DNA from: Cladopsammia gracilis
Taxonomy: Eukaryota; Cnidaria; Anthozoa; Scleractinia; Dendrophylliidae
Length of the DNA stretch: 64,000 bases
Assembly (NCBI GenBank): GCA_022457155.1
Contig: JAJGOT010000449.1
Location: forward strand, 621,501-685,500
Reading direction: 5' to 3'
A model generated the notes under the pieces. That model saw nothing but the letters and a program-made list of their open reading frames with translations, was not told the DNA's origin and searched no databases. Below, in pieces: positions 21,165-32,470 of this stretch. How positions within the stretch are numbered: position 1 is the stretch's first letter; every line of letters begins with the position of its first letter. The translations under genes were made by a program, and so were the position numbers.

Positions 21165-21214
21165 GAGAGCCAAATATTTTCCCGTCCGGTCCGACCTAAC
21201 TCAGTCAATAAGTA
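21071..21214. repeat. Foldback element
   Basis: Inverted arms ACTTATTGACTGAGT...GGGAAAATATTTGGCTC mirrored at GAGCCAAATATTTTCCCGTC...ACTCAGTCAATAAGT. A second GC-rich palindromic stretch follows (about 21275-21385). Confidence 0.7.
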
Positions 21215-21623
21215 TTTTATAATATGACTAGAAAGTACAAGAATAGTCGTGCAGTGCGAGGTCACTTGAACTCGAGCGGGGCCGGACGGCTTTTTCCGGA
21301 CCGGCTCACGTCAACCCGTCCGGCCCCGCTCACGTCACCTTGCGATTCTATTTTCTGTAGGATTGCGTCAGCGGGGCCGTACGGTCATATTATAAACGAT
21401 CTTATCTTGGGATATGTTGGAAAAGCTATGAAATACTGTAGAACAAAATCCATTCTACGGAACTACCTGTATGATGAAAGATAACCACATATTATATTCA
21501 ACTTGGTGCCCCGTTCTCTGGAAGCATACAAGATTTTATTTCCGTCTCGAGAACACTTTGACCCGCGACGAAAATTTCTTAGCAAATCGGTAAACCCACT
21601 AAATCGACCAACCACTACTGATT

Positions 21624-22128
21624 GGCCGTTTTCACACTAGAGACGGACAAATCGTCTGGACGGACAAGTCGTCTCAGACGGACAAGTCGTCTTAGTGAGA
21701 AAACGGGACGAACAAAATTTTGGATGTAAAAGTCGTCTGATTTTGTCCGTTGATTTGGCCGTCTATTAAGACGATTTTTCGAGGACGATTTGTTCGTCTA
21801 GACGGATAAGTCGTCCAAAGTCCGACTTAAATTCACACCAGACGAACAAATGGTTGTATCTCGGTCCCAGTACTCGCTAAGGGGAATGGAACTAGTAAAG
21901 GGAGTGATGGTTTATGGGAAAATCAAAATGGCGGATAGAAAGCAAGGTAACCAAGCCTGTTAGTGCCAGGTCCCTTGCTTTCAAAATCGTCTGTTTATTC
22001 GTTCAGATATGAATTTACGATGACCAACCCAAGGTGAGTTGTCCGTCTACAATTCACATTACACGAACAAATCGTCGGACGACTTGTCCGTCCAGACGAT
22101 TTGCCCGTCTTCTAGTGTGAAATGGGCC
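21624..22128. mobile_element. 505-bp element with ATT duplication and GACGGACAAGTCGTC subterminal repeats
   Basis: ATT at 21621-21623 and 22129-22131. Ends GGCCGTTTTCACACTAGA and CTAGTGTGAAATGGGCC. Both ends contain several copies of GACGGACAAGTCGTC or its relatives, typical of transposase-binding subterminal arrays. Copy B of the segmental duplication lacks the insert. A 3-bp duplication fits a PIF/Harbinger-like origin (inference). Confidence 0.7.
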
Positions 22129-22993
22129 ATTGACACTTTGTTACTGACGACCTCCCAAGGGTAAATCCAATTTACCGATTCTAGCATGTTTACTCTTTAC
22201 CGTCCAACCGTGAAGTATGTAGCAGCTTTAAACGTTTTTTGCAGTTGTATGGTAAACAACTGCCTTTCCACAGTCTGAAAGAAAGACTACCCGCTCTCGA
22301 TCGTTTGCAGCGTTTCAAGAAATATATCGAACACAAGGAATCACGAAGGAAAGCAACAACACGATTTCTTGCCAATTGTATAGTTATGCATGGATAATCC
22401 GCATAATCGTAAAGGAGTGTGGTTTTTTTAATTCTTCAGTTCATTTTTGGCGATTTTATTCTACCATTTTAGCTTTACATTAAATGCCTCTAATATCTAT
22501 AGCAAAGCCTGTTATGACTGAATTATTCTGTATTGCTAATCAGTGCCGTCCAAAAAAGTGTTGCGTTTTGGATGAAGTAAAATATAGATGTGATCTGAGA
22601 ATGGAATAGATTCATTGAAGCATTCACTTCAGATAGCAAAGCCTTCTCGGCGTATATGTCAGTGTGTTTATCGTCTTTGATCTCATACCGAATCCACGAT
22701 GCCGGTTTGCGCGTTAGAAAACCAGAATAAAGAGAAATTGTGCAAAATGCATTTTTTTTTTACTCCATAGCTTCGGTCAGTGATTCATTTCGCATATAAA
22801 TGCACTGTAACCGGCTCAGTGAACGTCTTCAATTCAAAAACATGTCTCCAGGATCCAGAGGCCATGAACTAAGCCGTTTCAGGATTTATATTTTAAACAC
22901 GAGACAGAACGAAACAGTGTGAAGAGGGCTTCTTAACAAATTCACAGAGTTATAACAAAAAACAATAAATGTTACCGCGGCGGTAATTTTAAT

Positions 22994-23407
22994 TTTTACC
23001 ACAATTGCCGCTAAACTGACTCGCAATCTGATTGGTCGACGTGAGTGGTAAATGAGAGTCCAGACAACGGTGCTGACGCTAACATCACGCGCGCTTGAAA
23101 AAAAAAACAATCAGATTGCGAGAAAGTTATAGACAACGCTTGCTCTTTCTTTGCTGTCGCGTTTTGTAACAAGACTTCGATTTTTCCTTGTATTTTTTTA
23201 TAAATATTGTTGTAAAAAACACATTTACACCGGTTTTCCGTGGTGTGGACTCTTATTTACCACGATTTACGTCATCACATGGTCAAAATTTGTTGTGGAC
23301 TCACGAGGCGCAGCCGAGTGAGTCAGCAACAAATTTTGACCATGTGATGACGTAAATCGTGGTAAATAAGAGTCCACACCACGGAAACCGGTGTAAATTT
23401 GTTAAAC
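22994..23407. repeat. Palindromic repeat family, copy 1 (loop orientation A)
   Basis: Over 90% identical by eye to 46810-47219. The right half is a long hairpin: arms of about 70 bp (CCGTGGTGTGGACTCTTATT...TGGTCAAAATTTGTTG) flank a 32-bp loop at 23296-23327 reading GGACTCACGAGGCGCAGCCG onward. Confidence 0.85.
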
Positions 23408-23974
23408 ACACATTTTATTTGGAGATCACTTTTCTCTCGTTTTCGTTCTGGGTTTTTGCATGCTCTGTAGTTGCGATAAGCAAACAATATTGAACAATTT
23501 AGTAAAATACCCGCCACCTCGAATTTCGTCCATAATTACATTTGTGATTTATCTCAATGATATCAAGGAAAAAGCTTACTGAAAGATATATCGTTTCAGA
23601 GGAGCCGAAAAGTGGCAGGAAAGCTAGGATGTTGATTCTAGCCAATTAATTTTTCTGTTTATCTCTTACTTGTAGGCATGCAGTATTCTTTTTTGCATGC
23701 CATGGCCATAGCAGCACCACACAACAGAAAGGTGGAAAATTAAATGATTAACCTGGACTATTATGTGTAGGCTCATCTTAGGCTTGTTGACACGCAACGC
23801 AAGCTTACTGATGCATAAGCGCAGGCAAACGCACAAGAAAGCTGCAAACCGGCACGACGCATGGAAGCGCCGGCAAGCGTACTCAACCCTGTGTTTTTTT
23901 GTTTTTTTTTTTGCAACAACTCACTTTTCAGTGCAATCAGTGCTGGGATGAAAGTATGGAATAGAAATACCATT

Positions 23975-25215
23975 GTTCAGAATTAAGGATTTACTCAAGT
24001 ATTAAGTTTAGTTAACAAACTTTAACTAGTTCGATGTTTAATGTATCTGAACGGATTGTGTGACGTTGTGATTGAGATTTTTTCGGCCTTGCAGGCTGTG
24101 TACACAATCTCATCTTGGAATATGTTAGAAAAGCTATGATACAGTGCAGAACAAAATCCAATCAACGCCACTACTTGTGTGCCGAAAGATATAATCACAT
24201 ATTAACTTTGGTGCCCCGTTGTCTGGAAGCATACAAGACTTTCTTTTATTCTCCCGAACACATATGACCCGCAACGGAGATTTCTTAGAAAATAAGTGAA
24301 CCGGGGAATCCAACCAAAGATGTTGACTACCTTTTATTGTATACTGACGGCGTTTCAAAGGTATCCAAATTATTTTTGGCACGACTTAAAACTAATCGTA
24401 TAAACAACAAACAAGGTATTCAATATGATGGACCAATCAAAACATTGTTTCAGAAAAGGGTAGTGACATCCCCTACCCAATTTCTGCATTCGTGTTCGAG
24501 TGGTATACAACTTGGGTGCGGCTTACTATCAGCTCAGACTGAAGTCGTTAAGACATCTACATCACCTGTTATTCAAAGGTAAGTTGTGCTACTCGAAAGG
24601 TATGTGAAATTCAGAAGCTAAAGTGAGGAATATTTAGATATTAACCAAAGGGTATCAAAAGAAACTAGACCTGAATCGATTCCAGCACGTTTGCTTTCAT
24701 AAGAAGTTAACAACTGCCTCAGCTTCTCGCATGTAAGAAAGCCTGTAATCGTTTTCGATCCATCGGTACTATTCCAAGTAATGAATCGAACAAAACCATT
24801 TAACACGAAGGAAAGAATTTTAACAACTGGGATTTCTTGTAAATCATCGTCGGAGTTGAACATGAATAATCCGCATAATTATAACTTATTGCAGCGAAGA
24901 CGCATGATTTTTATACTTCTTCAGTGAAAAAATTACTTATCACAGCTAATGCCGTCCAAAAAAGTATTGTGTTTTGGATATTTCGAAATACTAAAACGAA
25001 CGGAATAGATCCATTGAAGCATTCATTTCAGACAGCAAAACCTTCTCGGCGTCTGTTTATCGTCTTAGGCAGCGCCATTATTTAAAGAGTCTTCCATCTT
25101 ACGTACTGAATCGACGATCTTTGCGCGTTAGAAAACAGGAATATAGAAAAATTGTGTAGAATGCAACTTTTACTCGAAGAATTTCAGTAAATGAATGATG
25201 TCGCATAGCTATTGA
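23975..25215. repeat. Segmental duplication, copy B
   Basis: Diverged partner of 20765-22810. Minus-strand frame 24863-24618 looks protein-like (VVKILSFVLNGFVRFITWN) and has a decayed counterpart in copy A, so an old coding exon is possible. No family recognised. Confidence 0.6.
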
Positions 25216-25463
25216 TAATTAAGTTATTAGTAGTCACTGGGGCATTTTTCACTTGTTTTCGATTAAAATTCATTGAGACATTTCTCCGGCTGGCCGGGCA
25301 CTCGTTGAAGTAATCAACTGTTCTTAAGTGGGGCGAGGAGTTCATGCATGTCTCTTTTGAATTTTGCAAGGATTTCATCACGTAAACTGGATCGGATGGA
25401 TTGTTAGTGAACATAGATGAACATGTATAAAAACTTGTGAATTCTACGCCATAAAATGTTTTA
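25184..25463 (-). other. Unrecognised open frame
   Basis: About 90 codons, minus strand, with ordinary composition and several Cys (FYTCSSMFTNNPSDPVYVM). It continues into the MITE at 25464, so it is open but unsupported. It may be an exon relic. Confidence 0.15.
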
Positions 25464-25626
25464 GGGCCTGGTCGCACTACAGCCAAAAACAAAAATTAGC
25501 CCGTGCAAAAATCGAGGAAAACAAAAGAAACCGCTCCGGTGGGACACACTTTTAGTGGAATGTTTTTGTTTTTATGTCATTTTGCACGGGCTATTTTTTG
25601 TTTTTGACTGTAGTGCGACCAGGCCC
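25464..25626. mobile_element. PIF/Harbinger-like MITE with TTA duplication
   Basis: TTA at 25461-25463 and 25627-25629 flanks GGGCCTGGTCGCACTACAG and CTGTAGTGCGACCAGGCCC. Inverted homology extends over about 50 bp (AAAAACAAAAA, GCCCGTGCAAAA). Confidence 0.85.
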
Positions 25627-25984
25627 TTAGTCATAATAATCCAAACGTTCCCGATCGTCTGTTGTTGGTTAAAATGAGGGAAAACAGGTTCAGAAGCCAC
25701 TCCTCGATTAGTTTTCAACGAGCTAAACACTCTTGCCGGCACTTAAAGAAAGTCGTTCTACAATCAGTCATTCGTGAATTTCATTCATGGAGAAACTTAA
25801 TTGCAGCCTAACCTAAGGGTAATTCCTTAAAGAATTTTCACCAATATTATATATTGGTGAATATTAAATTAATAGTTAGCATAGGTTCACCAATATTGAG
25901 CTCAAGGCCTGGGCTGTTTTCCATAGGGGCCCTGCGTCTACTATACTGTTTACCTTAACAAAGGTTATGCTAATTGTATTATAT

Positions 25985-27725
25985 AGTACAATGGACAACT
26001 GACATTTCAGGATTGGGTTAAATGATAATGACTTTTAAATGTTCTGCCTAAATTCCATTAAAAACGGCAACATAAGGGGCAAGAAGACTTCACACATAGA
26101 AATTTCTCAAAATATATGAGTGTTAGCGACCAGAAAAAAGGCGGGATAACGCGTGCGACCGCATCGTTTTCGCGCCAACAATTCGCCATATGGTGGCGAA
26201 TATCTACAATGCGCTTGAGTTTGCTTCGCAGCAGAATTTGTCTGAAAATATGCAACGAAAATCGTTCTTCGGCTATTTCATTTGATAGAGCTGGCAATTA
26301 TATCCATTTTGTGAAGCAGTTGGCAAGCAAAAAATTCGACGCAGGAGGGTCTGTTGAGTCATTCCAGTACTGAATTTCGTTTCGGAAATGCCGGAATTGC
26401 TGTTGCTTTAAGGTTACAGTGTACCTTCAGATCGAAAATTTATTGAAAATTTTTTTTTGGCGTTAAAATAAAGTTTACAGAATGAACTTTCATCCAAAAA
26501 AAAAAGTATCGAAAAATAGTGAAAATTGACGGAGAAATGACGGTATAACTTTTGTGGGCGGAGTTTGTTTATTAAGCGATATGTTTTTTTTAAGCGCCGT
26601 TTTCTCAAAGTTAATTTTTCGCTTGTTTGGGACACTTTAAAGAGCTACAACTCAAAGGGAATTTGTTCGATTTTCCTCAAATTTGGACAGAAGCTAGGCT
26701 AACATATAACCAACAAAAACCTGTCGGCGAATTTCTTAATTCCGAAAACTTTTTCGTCAAGAGGCATTTCCGTGCGATCATTCCAATTTATTTTCTCCCC
26801 TTTTCGAAAATATTCTGTAACTTTTCACTGCAATTGAATATGGAAAATCGCCGACACGTTTTTTTAGCGCTTCGTGTCCGGAAACCCGAGAACAAATCAA
26901 ATTAGCAAAATATAATAATCGCTTTGAGTTATAGCGTTTTAAAGCTGATTCGGACGTTCGAATTTAGACGTCGTAAAAAATTCGACAATTAATTTTATTA
27001 CCAAATGGTTTCCATATTTAGATAGCCAGCTCTATAAGCTTTAATTTGATATCTGGGTTTAGGTATATTAAGTGTAATCTTAAGACGCTAGAGCTGTTAT
27101 ACTGGAGACACCCCCGAAGGTACACTGTAACCTTAATTCAACTCCTTACACGTTTTTCAAAGGGTTCATGTATTATAATTGCCTGTTGTAAAAATTTCTT
27201 TTCGATCCTTTTGCAGTATTTTTATCCTATTGTTAACCCCGATTTCTGCAAGTGCACTGCTTACCGCTAAATTAGCAGTTGATACGTTCAAAAAACTTTT
27301 CTCTTCATAGTTTCTTGTCGCGGATAAATGTTTCGTCTCTGCTTTTTCCTCTGTTTATGGGACAAATATTTTAGAACGACGTTTCTGTTTGTAGAAGGAT
27401 TATTTATATCTACTTATTTAAAAGGCTTTTTGCGATAATTGTAGCGATGAAGAACCATATATTATTTTCTAGGTAAAATGAATCGATGTACTGATAAATA
27501 GAAAACATAAATATTGTACAACCAGGGCGAAATTTGGGCGCGAAAACCTATCGGACGCGCTTACTTTCCCGCCTTTTTCACAGTCTTAATATAAACACCG
27601 AGATATTTTTCTTACCTCGTATGCTGCCGTTTTTAATGGAATTAAGGTAAAACATTAAAAGTTATTATCATTTAATCAAATCCTATGTAAATTGTTTTGT
27701 CCAGTGTACTATTGTCATTCCCCAC
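25985..27725. mobile_element. Large foldback element upstream of the acidic-protein gene
   Basis: Arms of about 200 bp at 25985-26200 and 27525-27725 are inverted copies (both contain TTCCATTAAAAACGGCA and AAAAAGGCGGGA and a TTTTCGCGCC end). The right arm stops about 40 bp before the acceptor-like site of the gene at 27764. A younger TTAA element is inserted between the arms. Confidence 0.65.
26412..27132. mobile_element. 721-bp TTAA-flanked element
   Basis: TTAA at 26408-26411 and 27133-27136; ends GGTTACAGTGTACCTTC and GAAGGTACACTGTAACC. No transposase. It is nested in the larger foldback. Confidence 0.75.
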
Positions 27726-27789
27726 TATGAAACTTTTCTAAACATGTTCTTATTTTTTTGTAGGAATTAACTCAGAGGATATCTCTACA

Positions 27790-27844
27790 ATGAAGGTAGC
27801 CGTTTTGATTTTACTGACCTTCATCGCCTCCACTGCCAATGCAG
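27790..27844 (+). CDS. Exon 1 of the acidic Cys-rich gene (signal peptide)
   Basis: 18 codons plus one base. An acceptor-like TTTTTTTGTAG ends at 27763, suggesting a further upstream non-coding exon. Confidence 0.8.
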
Positions 27845-29192
27845 GTAAAAATGCGATTTACTCTTAAACTAAGACTATTTCACATTATACCAAACAGCGT
27901 TTTTCTGAGGCACAAAACCGTCGCCCAGAATGCCGCGACACATCCGATACTTTCATGCGTAGTCCGCGCGAAAATTGAAGTCAATCGGCATGGCAGCAGT
28001 CAGACCATAAAGAAAATGACCAGAAAACCGCGACAAACAGCGCGCACGCTTTACGATTTTACGAGCTTTCTGTTGTTGTTTTGTAATAGTTCCAATAAGG
28101 GGTTTGTAGATGAGACATCAATGGAAAGAACAAGACATTTTCGGAGATTTTACCAAAAGTGGAACCGGTCGCAAATTGTGATTAAATTTGGTCTATTTCA
28201 GGGGGTGTTTCTACTTACGAAAATGTTTCGAGGGTGAATTTTTATTCTCCGCCAAAGTGTTTGTCTTAAGAGACTGCGTATAGCTTTGATTGTTATGTTT
28301 GTTGTTTAAAGAAACTTTATGCCAAGTTCAAAGGGAAATTAATAAAACAAAAGTGAATCAATTGGTCTTCGTCACGATCACGTTCTTCATCGCCCAAAAT
28401 TTGAAAGAGACATATTTTCACACTTGTCACGATCTTTAGGATATCATATACGTAAATGTTCATCTGAATCGTATAATACCGTGTGAACATTTAAATGAAT
28501 TTCCTAATATACCGTTAAAATAAAACACAATTTTACCTGGTAGTTCTAACTTTTAAGTCTATGGATGAAATCCTACCTAAGGTGCTACCATTCAAATCGT
28601 AAAGCTCTTCAGCAGTGCTTTCCAATGGTGTCTGTTTTACCCTTTGACTCCCAGAGTCAATTATAAAGACATGTAGTGTGGTTCTAACTTGTCAGTCTGT
28701 GGACGAAATCCGCAACCTCTTCGGCAGTCTTTTTGCATGCATGATATCATTTTTTTTTTTTTTGATATTTTATAAGAAAAAAATTGGGATTTTTTTTTAA
28801 TTTTGATTTTTGACACTCTTGAAAGTGAAAAGGTTTAGCTGGCGAAATATTTTGACTTCTCTTAAAATTTCATTTTAGCGGCCAAGGCTCGTTATGAAAT
28901 GAATTTTGAAGACGAGAAGAGGCCCAGTTATAACGATTTGTTTGAAGATGAAGATGAATTTGAAGATGAAGATTACTCTGAAGATCAGGGTGTCTATGAA
29001 GAGGCAGATGACTTTGAAGATGAAAATGACTTTGAAGATGAAAATGACTTTGAAGATGAAGATGACTTTGAAGATGAAGATGACTTTGAAGATGAAGATG
29101 ACTTTGAAGATCCAGGGTGTGACTGGAGTTGTTATGGCAAATGCAATGGTGATAGCCATTGCCAAGAAGAGTGTACTGGCTGTAAAAAGTGA
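27790..29192 (+). CDS. Small secreted acidic-repeat, cysteine-rich protein (2 coding exons)
   Basis: Exon 1 (27790-27844) encodes a clean signal peptide, MKVAVLILLTFIASTANA, and ends in phase 1 at GTAAAA. The 1034-bp intron ends CATTTTAG. Exon 2 (28879-29192) completes a 122-residue precursor. After a short linker come acidic runs with six tandem D-F-E-D-E-[ND] hexapeptides (encoded by an 18-bp repeat at about 29011-29110), then a C-terminal module with six Cys spaced C-x3-C-x3-C-x5-C-x3-C-x2-C, ending in KK. A 3' UTR intron (GT at 29213, AG at 29716) and AATAAA at 29805-29810 complete the gene. Such layouts occur in cnidarian secreted peptides with an acidic propeptide (antimicrobial or venom-like) and in acidic matrix proteins. 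Which applies is unknown. Confidence 0.85.
27845..28878 (+). other. Intron of the acidic Cys-rich gene
   Basis: GT-AG intron. A 132-codon frame at 27839-28237 crosses the exon border and shows no domain. There is a T-rich tract near 28750. Confidence 0.6.
28879..29192 (+). CDS. Exon 2 of the acidic Cys-rich gene
   Basis: Starts in phase 1 after TTTTAG, stop TGA at 29190-29192. A minus-strand frame over the same bases is a by-product of the 18-bp repeat. Confidence 0.85.
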
Positions 29193-29804
29193 ACCATGAC
29201 TTCCGAAGTCGGGTAAGTTTATCGATCCACGCTTTAGAAAATCACGTCCGGTAGTTATAGAAATCAGAATATGACTATAAAGGGTGTTCGCGCGAATCGT
29301 CCACGACTCTGAGTTTTTTCTACAAACCTTTCCCACAGTCGGATTATGAATCACCCATGTCTAAAAAGCAAAGAAATTAACGTGGTAGTAGGGGGAGGCA
29401 CATATTTATTTTTGGAGATCATATTTTGTTTTAACATTAATTAAAAATTATCAACTAGTATTATTCTTTCAAATATATTTAACATTTCCAAACCACGTAC
29501 AGCTGCAATATGGGCGGAGTTGGTTGACACGCGAGAAGAAAAATAGATATTCTTCCTTTTTTTCATAAAGTGTAGAAAATTGTTAAAGCAATCCATTTAT
29601 AAAATAAGAAAGGGTCCATGGTCCATCCACCTGAGTTAAATCTAAGTAAAGTTATGGAACAGCTATCGGTATTTTACACGTTTTACACTAAGATTACTTG
29701 TTTTGTTTCTTTTTAGGTGTTCGCAGTCCAGATGATAGTTTCAAGCACTGTTTAATCACGATTAGTTAGGAGCTCTATATGACTGCAAAGTGTGTTCAAT
29801 TGCA

Positions 29805-29810
29805 AATAAA
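29805..29810 (+). terminator. Polyadenylation signal AATAAA of the acidic Cys-rich gene
   Basis: Canonical AATAAA, 89 bp into the putative 3' UTR exon that begins at 29717. Confidence 0.65.
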
Positions 29811-30228
29811 GTTAAATTGGTCACTGCCGTTTTGTTTCCATTTTCTTTGACAACTTGTATATATGAGGAAAAAAATCAATAACTCGAAATTAAACTTTTA
29901 TTTTATGGCAAACTGGTCCACCATGAAAAGGAGCATTTTATTGGTTCCCTGAGCGGTCTGAATTTTGCAACACGGATCGCTAAGATGGATCGCTGACGGA
30001 CTCATTTCGCTGAATCCCTTTTATGAAACAATGAACAAATGAAAACTGTTCTCTAATAAGTAGAAACATTCCTCCTCATGTCTGGCGGATAATTTTGATT
30101 CAACTTTTCGTAAAGTGGCTTGAAAATGCAAGAATCAGTGCTTAGCTTTGGCACGCGCAAGTTAGCTGAGAATGGTTGCATTAATTTATCGGCAATTTTA
30201 TTAAAAAGCGTCATTATAATATTAAAAA

Positions 30229-30357
30229 CTTTATTGAACTGGCTTGTTCGGTCCGTATTGGGAAATATTGGTCCCGTTTTTTTTTTTTTTTTTTTTTTTT
30301 TTGCAATTTTACTCAACCAATATTTTTCCGATACGGAGCTCGCGCTAGTTCAATAAC
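30229..30357. repeat. Foldback with 26-base T run
   Basis: Arms TTATTGAACTGGC...GTATTGGGAAATATTGG and CCAATATTTTTCCGATAC...GCTAGTTCAATAA around a T homopolymer (about 30277-30302). Confidence 0.7.
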
Positions 30358-30534
30358 ATCTATGTACTATTGTGCAAACCAGAGCTTTCAATCCTGATTC
30401 ACATAAGCTTAACTGATGGTTTCCGCGCAGAAGTGGACCACGCCACATGATGATTGGCATCACAAAGTGTCCTCATCTATCACGAAAGTTCACCAAAACA
30501 CTATGAAGTTTTTGTTAAACAATGCTTTTGTTCA

Positions 30535-30965
30535 AACCTGGACGGAAGTGATAATTACCGACGTTCTTCCCTTCTGGGGTTGCCTCTGAGACCAGGCTTT
30601 CAGTTTCTTTCAATTTCTTCATGACAGGCTGCGGTTTTATTGGAGCTTCTTGAATTATCATTTTCGCTTTTTTAACGTACAGTCATTAGCTCCAACGATA
30701 GATATTGCAAAGAAGTTGAAAGGGAGCCTTTACAACACGGGTTTTGTGGGACTAGAAAGCGATATTTATGTCCATTTTAAGGTGCCCGAACAAATTTTTG
30801 GATGACCTGTGCCTTATTTATCACGATTCTCAAACTGTTCCTCGTCGAATACCTTAAAACTGACAAGATTCTAGTTTGGTTGGTCAGGCTGAGGGAAGAC
30901 GCCGTATGATACCTTCAGTTGATTGTTTCCGTCACTTGATGCGAATTTACAATAAAATTCGTTAT
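30535..30965 (+). repeat. Dispersed repeat, uninterrupted copy
   Basis: Contiguous counterpart of 18165-18405 plus 20194-20390. It preserves the empty site ATTTTA (30774-30779). Confidence 0.85.
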
Positions 30966-31132
30966 TAAAATTGTAATAGACAGTGAATTGTCACCGCGAA
31001 AGTGAAAAAGTACTTGATAGGGCTCAGACTGCATCTCCCGCGCATTTTGACAACAATTACATGTCATGTAATAATCACGATATGTCATGAACCTTAATGA
31101 AATCCCTGCATCGGTTTTAACAGTTTTCTTTT

Positions 31133-31275
31133 TAATAGAGGTTTTGCACGGCAGCCATGTTGCATGGCAGGAACAATGAAAATAATTTCCATTAGAAAGA
31201 ACATTCTTTCCCACAGGGAAAAGAATCTATTGTTCCTGCCATGCAACATGGCTGGCGTGCAAAACCTCTATTGCA
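31133..31275. repeat. Foldback MITE (AGAGGTTTTGCAC family)
   Basis: About 47-bp inverted ends containing AATAGAGGTTTTGCACG and CAGCCATGTTGCATGGCAGG. Related in its core to 4833-4984. Confidence 0.8.
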
Positions 31276-31434
31276 ACATTTAAAAAAAAATCAAAGTGCC
31301 CTCTGCGCTATCTCCTGTAAGTTTTTCCCATCATGCAATGCTGTCATATTATGTCCGAATATTGTTTTTGATGTTGCAATTGGACATTTAGGTTAAAGTG
31401 TCAATTAAAAAGTGTCAATTGCTTCTCGTCGTTT

Positions 31435-31860
31435 TTAACAGAGAGTAACATATGGTAAAAAAAACTCCATTTGTTCTCTGTTCAAAGAATGAACAAGTTC
31501 TTTATAACTGTTATCATCCATACGATTAATTACCAGCTTTTCATTATCATTTGCTGTAGAAAAAATTCCAGCATTACTTGAAAGATTGTTCCCTTGGTGA
31601 TTGTTATCTAAACATGGGTTAAAACAACCAAACAGTTCACTGTATTGCCGTGTTTCTTCACTTATATCCTGCTCATCGTTATGTTGAGCAGACGGAGCTA
31701 CAGTATCTAACTGATCACGTTCCTTATTTTCAGGATCTCCCATGGCTTTTTCTTAAGAGTTCTCCTTTCTTTCCTTTCGAATATAACATTTTTTACTTGC
31801 TGAAATCTTATTTTTACATGGGATAAGCATCAAGAGCTCTCTGCAATTAATCTTCAGCAT
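31435..31860 (-). pseudogene. Helitron-type PIF1-like helicase fragment
   Basis: The minus strand reads CRELLMLIPCKNK near 31850, then, past a stop, DQLDTVAPSAQHNDEQD, YSELFGCFNPC and MDDNSYKELVHSLNREQMEF before a stop. These correspond in order to the linker before the PIF1-like helicase of Helitron proteins (YREQLMLF-type, VAP-x-TQH-type and the Y-x-x-LV-x-SLN-x-x-Q-x-x-FF block just upstream of Walker A). The fragment ends before Walker A. It is a degenerate remnant. Confidence 0.5.
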
Positions 31861-32095
31861 CCATTTTGTTAAACATAACTAAATGAATGATTTAGCTTTT
31901 ATTCTGCGAAAAAGTTTCATTCCTCCTTTCAAATAAAATTCTTTACAACTTTGTTCTCTGTTTTCATTATTGGGATCATCATCAATCTTATCGTCAAAAT
32001 CTGTTTCAGGTGGAAATCTAGTTCCTGTAAACTTACTCAGTATTCATCCCCTCATCTTAACTTTTGTTTGAATCAGTGTCACTGTTAACAAACAG

Positions 32096-32281
32096 TTATA
32101 CCAAGAACAGAAATGAACTAAACATAGTTGCTAGAGCTGTCGTGGTCGTCTTTGACATTTTCATTCTTACACACTTATACATCTCAGAGTGACGAAGAAA
32201 CATTCTTTCACAAGCCTTGCACGTCGCAGACTTAAACGCTGCATCACGAACAAAGAAATTTACTGATCCTAAAATTTTCAT
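32096..32281 (-). CDS. Unrecognised short frame with promoter-like upstream and donor-like end
   Basis: Minus-strand ATG at 32281 opens 61 codons ending SSFLFL and V-stop. A second in-frame start (MSKTTTTALATMFSSFLFL) would give a signal-peptide-like leader, and the frame ends at a GTATAA that could be a splice donor. TATAAAAAGAGACAGGCC lies about 180 bp upstream (near 32460). The unit has a diverged direct duplicate at 33110-33580. No homology recognised; it may be a first exon. Confidence 0.25.
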   Translation of the reverse strand: MKILGSVNFFVRDAAFKSATCKACERMFLRHSEMYKCVRMKMSKTTTTALATMFSSFLFLV

Positions 32282-32470
32282 AGCGATAACATAAACTTAT
32301 TTATCTTGCAACACGACTCTGAGCCAAAGAAACCCTAATATATGCCTAATGTAATCTAACGGGACAAATATCTTGCAGGTATACTCGGAAAGCTATCCTA
32401 AAGGCTACTTAATACATTTTGCGACTAGTGGGAGTCGTGTTTGGCCTGTCTCTTTTTATACTTCGTTGTG
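32096..32470. repeat. Locally duplicated unit, copy 1
   Basis: Shares TTTACTGATCCTAA, CAACACGA.TCTGAGCCAAAGAA and CGACTAGTGGGA.TCGTGTTTGGCCTG with 33110-33580. The spacing is about 1 kb. Confidence 0.75.

Larger units (their letters stand above)
20765..22810. repeat. Segmental duplication, copy A (interrupted)
   Basis: Matches 23975-25215 in the same order, e.g. TTGGTGCCCCGTT.TCTGGAAGCATACAAGA and TGCCGTCCAAAAAAGT. Copy A is interrupted by at least three insertions (20840-21034, about 21071-21390, 21624-22128). No intact gene is seen in either copy. Confidence 0.7.

Noticed and set aside
28875..29354. 159-codon minus-strand frame with FIFKVI repeats
   Set aside because: Antisense of the DFEDE repeat of the secreted acidic gene.
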